Positions 58,694-64,000 of a stretch of DNA of 64,000 nucleotides are shown here, one piece after another. The notes beneath the pieces were generated by a model. The model did no database searches. It had not been told where the DNA came from and saw nothing but the letters and a program-made list of their open reading frames with translations. A program made the translations under genes and the position numbers. Position 1 is the stretch's first letter; the number at the start of each line of letters is the position of its first letter. The stretch covers positions 248,001 to 312,000 of the forward strand of contig CAMPDV010000005.1 of assembly GCA_946699065.1 (NCBI GenBank), read 5' to 3'. Source of the stretch: Loxodes magnus (Eukaryota; Ciliophora; Karyorelictea; Loxodida; Loxodidae).

Positions 58694-60988
58694 ATGAATA
58701 TAAGAGTGTGCAGGTTTATTAATGTTACCCCATCTGCAATCTAAGACTTGAAGAATTATTACACAAGCACCTCCCATAAGATAATAGTACTAAGAGAAAA
58801 CTCCAATATTGAAATTTGGAGACTCCCTTCTTTCACTTAAGAATTCTGCTTTTAGAACGATGAGAGCTTAAGACTCAAGAAACTAATAATAATTTCTAAT
58901 CTCATTTTTAGTATTGGGAAAGCAGGAATTTTCTGTATATTTGATATCAATAAAGGAGTCTGTATTGTAAGCCTTTTTACTTCAGAAATAAATCTAATTG
59001 AACCATAATGTTCTTGGATTCTGTGAGGTTATACCTAAGCTGCAAAAGGGATAAGTCATTGAGAAGTTCGAATTCGCTTTATCGTGTGAAGATGGTTTGA
59101 TCTATAAGTACTAGTTTGACAGCAATGAAATCACCTTGCTAAGGAAATTTTAGAAATAGAAAGTCCCTCAAGTATCTCTTACTTGCGACTTTAACAACTA
59201 AACCTTGTATACTGGAGGAGAGAATGAGATTCTTCAGTGGAACTGGTAAACAGGTTAGTTGATATAGTAGTTGTATGAAAAAGGAACAATCAGAGTACTA
59301 AAAATAATACAATCAAAGGATTAGCTAATAAGTGGTTCTAGCACTGGAATACTTTCTATATGGAGTCTAAAGAACTTCACCATAGTTCAGCAATTCAAAC
59401 CTTTGAAGCAAGATATCCTTACAATTTCTCTCTTTAGTTAGAATTAATTTTACGTAACAGGAACAGATAGTTTGATTGTATTTTACCAATTCTTCGAATC
59501 ACCATAACTATCATAGTGGCAGCAAGTTAATTAATGCAGAGGACAGAGTCATGAGATTAGAAAACTACTGAAAATAAACAAAACAACGCTGATTTCAGGA
59601 GGGGTTAATACTGATATTTGCTTATATCCTTTAGGATAAGCACCTGGATAGCTTGGAATACTACCTTAAGGGTTTTTAGATTAAGATAACAGAAACTAAT
59701 TTCGAAAGGTTAAATTAAGGCATATCTTAAGCTACGAGTTTTGACCTATCATCAATGTTACTCAAACAGCTGACTCCTTCCTAATTCTACATAAGACCTC
59801 TAATATCCTTAACATCTGAAAACTTGCTAATTCTAAAGGCACAGTCTAGCAAATAGGAGACTAATTCGAGAAAATTGTTTCACTAAAAGCTAGTTCTAAG
59901 ATATTAGGGTGTGATATAGCCTAAGAAGGATCCCTCTTCGCTTACTCGAACAAAAAGGCAGGATTTGTTTTTATGTTAGGAGAGACTGCTCAGAAGATAG
60001 TAGAGGAAAAGAAATTAAGCAACTCTTAAATCGTCAAATTCCAGTCTTCTAACATAGTTTACTTCATTTAGCAGAACAAAGTTTCCTAAATAACTCTGAA
60101 CCCTTTTCAAATAGAGGGAACCATAGTATTACCAATAGGTTTCATAACAAGGTTTGAATGCAACATGGAGCAGAACCTTCAGCTATATTTGGACAATTAA
60201 AACAACGCTTTCATTTACCATAACGAAGACTGCATATACAAGTTTCCTTAATTCAGCGCTTAAGTTTTAATAACTAACATTAAGTTTGATATATACGGAG
60301 AGCATGCAGGAGTGATAACAGACGAGAACAAATTCTATATAGTGAACATTTCAAGCTAGGAAATCATAAAATACTGCCAGAAGTTTAATCACAAGGTAAT
60401 ATTTAACTTTAGATCCCTCTACTCTTTTTAAACCAGTACAACAAGATCTTGGATTTCTATATTCTCCCTAAAAACCAGATCCTCGTATACTCTACACATA
60501 CTGTGTCTAAAATTAATCTGAACCTGAAACCTCCTAAGAGAGTCGAAGAATATAGAAAGAACGAATTTCCAGATGACACTTCTTGGTACTCGATAATAAA
60601 GAAAAACTCTAGTCACACACTAAAGGGTGAAGACCTTTAGGTTGAGTAAGAGTAAGAGTAAGAGTAAGACTAGTTAAAAGAGGAGAGAAAAGTATGCTTA
60701 GAGAATTTCAACATACTGAAGAGATACGGACCAATTCTAAAAATCCATATGATAAATGACAAAGAAATCTTGCTAATGGAAAGTCCATGGAGCTTAATAA
60801 CCAAAGAATTTATCTAATAACACTAATAAGCTAAACACTTAATTAATTAATTAACTTTAAATTCCACACCTAAAAGAATCAACCTAGTAACTTAAGGAGA
60901 TAAGACATTGCAAGCTAAATAATTATAATGCGGAAAGAAATTTCAATATTGCTTAGTTATATAATTAATTACTTGCATATGCTAATGA
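58694..60988 (+). CDS. UTP4: UTP4/cirhin, WD-repeat subunit of the SSU processome (t-UTP)
   Basis: After introns of 19 nt (58967-58985) and 17 nt (60396-60412) the frame codes up to 752 aa. The start MNIRVCRFINVTPSAIQDLK then NSNIEIWRLPSF matches the UTP4 opening. Propeller blades follow: FALSCEDGLIYKYQF, LYTGGENEILQWNWQTGQLI, LISGSSTGILSIWSL, SHEIRKLLKINKTTLISGGV and NILNIWKL. The C-terminal motif RYGPILKIHMINDKEILLME then SPW is the UTP4 tail (YRPLLF-VVVE-P). UTP4 nucleates early 18S pre-rRNA processing and links it to Pol I transcription. A GAGTAA repeat codes EQEQEQEQ at 60644-60667. Family members end close to TAA 60815-60817; the first TGA in frame is 60986-60988, so the last 58 codons are uncertain. 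Confidence 0.88.
58967..58985 (+). other. 19-nt intron 1 of UTP4
   Basis: GTAAGCCTTTTTACTTCAG. Splicing joins NKGVCI to KQIQLNHNVLGF and on to IEKFEFALSCEDG. Confidence 0.9.
60396..60412 (+). other. 17-nt intron 2 of UTP4
   Basis: GTAATATTTAACTTTAG. Splicing joins KFNHK to IPLLFLNQYNKILDFYI. Confidence 0.92.
60644..60667 (+). repeat. (GAGTAA)4 microsatellite inside UTP4
   Basis: Four perfect GAGTAA units coding Glu-Gln, possible only because TAA is read as Gln. Confidence 0.9.
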
Positions 60989-61992
60989 TGAAGTAGAAGT
61001 CTAAAAGTTAAATTAAATTAATTAAGTAATAATCTATATTAAGGGATATGGAAAATGTAAAGAGCTTCAATAAAACTATTTAAAATATAAAATTATAGAC
61101 TAGAAAGGAGGAGATAGCATTCCATTATTAAACTATCTAGTTAGAATATCAAAATTAAGTAATTTAAAATTGGTATTTAACATTCCAGATCTTAGCATAA
61201 TTATTAATCTCACTAAGTTATTTTTAAAGATAGTGGAGTAATTATTTTATATCTTAATCAAAGTTTAAGACAAGTATTACTCATCCCTACTTTCTTTAAG
61301 AAGAGATTCTTATTTTTATTAGACATTAATTGGAATAATCTTAGTGTTATTTCTTAATATTTATCTCTTCGATTTTTAAGATCTTTAATTAATCTTTTAA
61401 TCTGATTCCATTATGTTATACTCTAAGAATATTAGTCTATCCATCCTTTATGGTTATCTCTTTTACTTATAGTTTTTTGAAACTTTATCTTATCCTTCAA
61501 GTACATTTTCACAACAAAAAAGTTTAATTTCCATCTCTTTCTCATTGTAAATATACTGTCTCAACTTCAGAATTCAAAATTCTCGTTTTCTCTTAAGTTT
61601 TGAATCTTCAATGGAGTTAACATACTGATTCTAGGTTTTTCTTTGTTTAACTACCTTTTCTCAATAATATAAAATAGAGTATATGATTAGTAATCAGCTA
61701 TTAGAAGCTTTCTGTTTAGTATATAATGTAGCTTCTCAATCTAATCGTTTTAAATATCTTTGCTTCCTCACTCTCTAATCATATTGATTTAACCTCTCAT
61801 TTCTATTCTAAATGAACCTTGGATTCAAACCTAATTTAGACTTTAGAATTTTTCAATGGTCAGCTATATACTTATTTTTATAAGGCTTATTATTTTAAAT
61901 CTGCCATTCTGTTAAATAAGGAATTAACATTTAATGCATTTGATGCTAAGAAGAAGGATAAAAGCTTTAATGAGTTTGTAAATTTAAAAATA
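60989..61992. other. Convergent AT-rich intergenic stretch
   Basis: Nothing recognised. A tRNA T-loop-like string near 61806-61816 was checked and rejected. Confidence 0.5.
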
Positions 61993-63864
61993 TCAGTTGC
62001 TTTAGTCGCCTTCGTCAAATAACAACTATTTAGTAGCTGGTATCTCAGCCTAGCTTTCAATATCTTCATTCAACCTATTTTTGCTCTTCTTATTGCTTAA
62101 TGCTAAATGCTTTGACTTTTGGACTATTTGGTCATACTCTGATATCATATATGGATCTAAAAATTAGAGCATTTCCTCATTGGTTTGCACAACTAAATTC
62201 AAATCTTTTTTGGTTTTGAAGGGTAGATTATTAGCAATACAGTATAGCTTTTTCAGTGCTTCTTACTACTTTTAATCTAGATTCTAAAGATCAGTGATCC
62301 TCAAGAGAATTTTTAATATATCCACACTTATTTCTGTAAGATATTAGTAATCCTCAACTCTTGGTTTATATCCTCCAATATACATAATGAATCTTCAAGT
62401 CCTATAAACTTTGTTTTTAGATACAGCTGATTCAGATATATCCAGTATTTGATCTACTTACCTTTCTTTTATTTTAATTAGGTTATAAAACCTATCGTAT
62501 ATCCAAAATCTAATCGCATGCCAATCAAAGTCTCTTATTTTTTGAAGGTCTAACAGACCTGGAAGGTTTCTATTTGCTACATCATAAGGAACGATAAGGT
62601 AATATTCTATTATATCCTAGAACTCTTCCTTTATGTACTTAGGCTCTACTTCTACACAATCTTCTCGAAAGGCAAATTCTATTGAATCCATCATGTAATC
62701 AATCTTCTCAAGGTACGAGTCGTATTCTTCTTAGCTCATACTTGGTATCGCTACTTTGTCCTATCTAAGTATAACTTTAATCTTGCCATCAGTGAAATTT
62801 CTATTTAACGGTGGTTCAACTTCAATCCTTAAGTTTGCTGTTTAGTTGCTTAGCTTCCAGATTTTATTCTTAAATAGGAATTTCCTGTCAATGAAATTGC
62901 CTATTTTCTCCTTACATCCATTTAAGTGCATTACTTGCTCTTCAAATTGAAAGACATCCTCAAATATACCTTTAATCATGATAGCTGATGTCTCCTGGTA
63001 GTTTTCGATTTAGTGGTTAAGCACTGAAACATTTCTAAAGATATACTCCAATATTCATAGAATAAGGAGAAGAATTAGGATGTCAAACAGGTTTTAGAGG
63101 ATTACTTCTTTAAAGTAATCAGTTGCTCCTAGTGTGATCTCAAAAAATATTATAGTACTCTAGATTATTTCTCCTAAAGCTACTATCTTTATTACGTATT
63201 TCGTCTCTTCTGGATCTGCTTAGTTGAAGCATCTTCCACCAAACTCCGTTAAAACATATGACTAATCAGGGTCGAATTATATTAAATACCCATCCAGGTA
63301 TGCAAAGCAAGGTAATATGCTCGAAAGATCTTTATCTATTATCTCTTAGTTACTTGGAAGCTTATCTTCATCACCTTGAGGTACCATGAAAACCCTAAAA
63401 TTAACATTTTCAAATCCTTCAGAAGTTTAAAAATGCTCTGACAAGTCTATCTAATCAGGGAATTTACTTTACATCGTAAACTTAGTCTTAGGGTTCTTTT
63501 TGTAGAGGATTCTAGTGGTATGTCGCTTTACATCCTTAGCAGTAGCCATAGGTATGACTTACATCAGTTTCAGTAAGAAAGTGTCAATAACTTGAAAATT
63601 GTACCAGAAAAAGCGTAAAACTGTCTAATGAAGACTCAAATTAGTATGGGTCAATAAGCTTATTTTCTCAATACTCTAAAGCTACTTAAATAACTTAAAG
63701 TCAGATCTAATTAACTGGTTATCCTACTAACTATCCTCTACAGTCTCTGCTAATATTTTAAAGCCTTACATGCTTATATCACTCCTTCTCTACTCACAAT
63801 GCATCATTTCAGCTATAATCAATAAAGCAACTACTGAAGCAAAAATAATCCTAGTCTTTCCCAT
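61993..63864 (-). CDS. Hypothetical two-TM membrane protein (623 aa)
   Basis: One unbroken frame from ATG 63864 to TGA 61995-61993. Residues 5-21 (RIIFASVVALLIIAEMM) form a signal peptide or anchor. A second hydrophobic helix lies at about 268-290 (ILILLLILWILEYIF, with a TGA-coded Trp). Between them is a soluble, probably lumenal domain with FTMQSKFPDQIDLSEHF, FRVFMVPQGDEDK and VLTEFGGRCFNQADPEE. The C-terminal half is soluble and charged, with RDFDWHAIRFWIYDRFYN and a stretch on a probable interaction surface, YIGGYKPRVEDYQYL. I do not recognise the family. The consistent frame, mixed composition and many acidic residues make it a confident protein-coding gene of unknown role. Confidence 0.8.
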
Positions 63865-64000
63865 ATTTTATAATAAATCTAGCAATCTGCTTAAAGGATA
63901 AAAAGTATGCTAAATAGCAGTTAGTAAGAAATATCAGGCTTTAAGGGTAAAATAAGACTAAAATTATATGAAATCTAATTATTTTGAAATCTAAAGATGA
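63865..64000. other. Window end, no feature
   Basis: It should include the promoter of the minus-strand membrane-protein gene; nothing specific seen. Confidence 0.5.

Noticed and set aside
61806-61816. tRNA T-loop-like string on the minus strand (GGTTTGAATCC)
   Set aside because: No acceptor, D-arm or anticodon pairing around it.
1-64000. Condylostoma code (table 28), Blepharisma code (table 15) or standard code
   Set aside because: Blepharisma and standard codes do not allow TAA/TAG sense codons seen throughout. Condylostoma would need frequent TAA/TAG stops, while most conserved genes here end at TGA and introns are 17-19 nt. It stays a minor alternative because of four genes with a TAA at the expected end.

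Overview
This window reads as nuclear DNA of a ciliate with a karyorelict-type genetic code, most likely Loxodes or a relative. The basis is internal. In gene after gene, TAA and TAG fall where homologues carry glutamine or any residue. In-frame TGA falls where homologues carry tryptophan, as in the DusA motif FNNPW, the RING-H2 motif CIDIW and the PWP1 WD repeat KLWDL. Conserved genes also end at TGA. This matches NCBI table 27 (TAA/TAG = Gln, TGA = Trp or stop). Reading with the standard code shreds almost every gene. Protein genes are interrupted by tiny GT-AG introns, mostly 17 or 19 nt. The DNA is AT-rich, with AT-rich gaps of 0.2 to 3 kb between genes.

Layout, left to right. 0.5-5.3 kb: a basic unknown protein, the proteasomal ubiquitin receptor Rpn13 and the mitochondrial import channel Tim23. 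8.8-17 kb: AMP deaminase with a long coiled-coil N-terminus, a bacterial-looking cupin, a SUZ12/VEFS Polycomb subunit and Rab GDI. 18.4-28.3 kb: a secreted or membrane EGF-TM-RING ubiquitin ligase, a degraded LINE reverse transcriptase and an AAAP amino-acid transporter. 31-38.2 kb: a PH-domain protein kinase, a coiled-coil/GAF protein and TMEM223. 38.5-50.2 kb: an unknown basic protein, a very large CEP164-like WW/coiled-coil protein, a DusA-type tRNA dihydrouridine synthase, a PP2C phosphatase and a TSNAXIP1-like coiled coil. 51.3-63.9 kb: a coiled-coil protein, the DEAD-box helicase Dbp5/DDX19, PWP1, ribosomal protein eL19, UTP4/cirhin and a two-TM unknown protein.

There are no operons; genes lie on both strands as single units. 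Functional themes are ribosome biogenesis (eL19, PWP1, UTP4), cilium or centriole coiled coils (CEP164-like, TSNAXIP1-like, GAF protein), protein turnover (Rpn13, RING ligase), mitochondria (Tim23, TMEM223) and chromatin silencing (SUZ12-like).

Limits. With TAA/TAG as sense codons almost any AT-rich frame stays open, so open length is weak evidence here. Calls rest on motifs, frame continuity across short introns and codon arithmetic. Function calls are by recognition, without database searches. No tRNA, rRNA or CRISPR was found.
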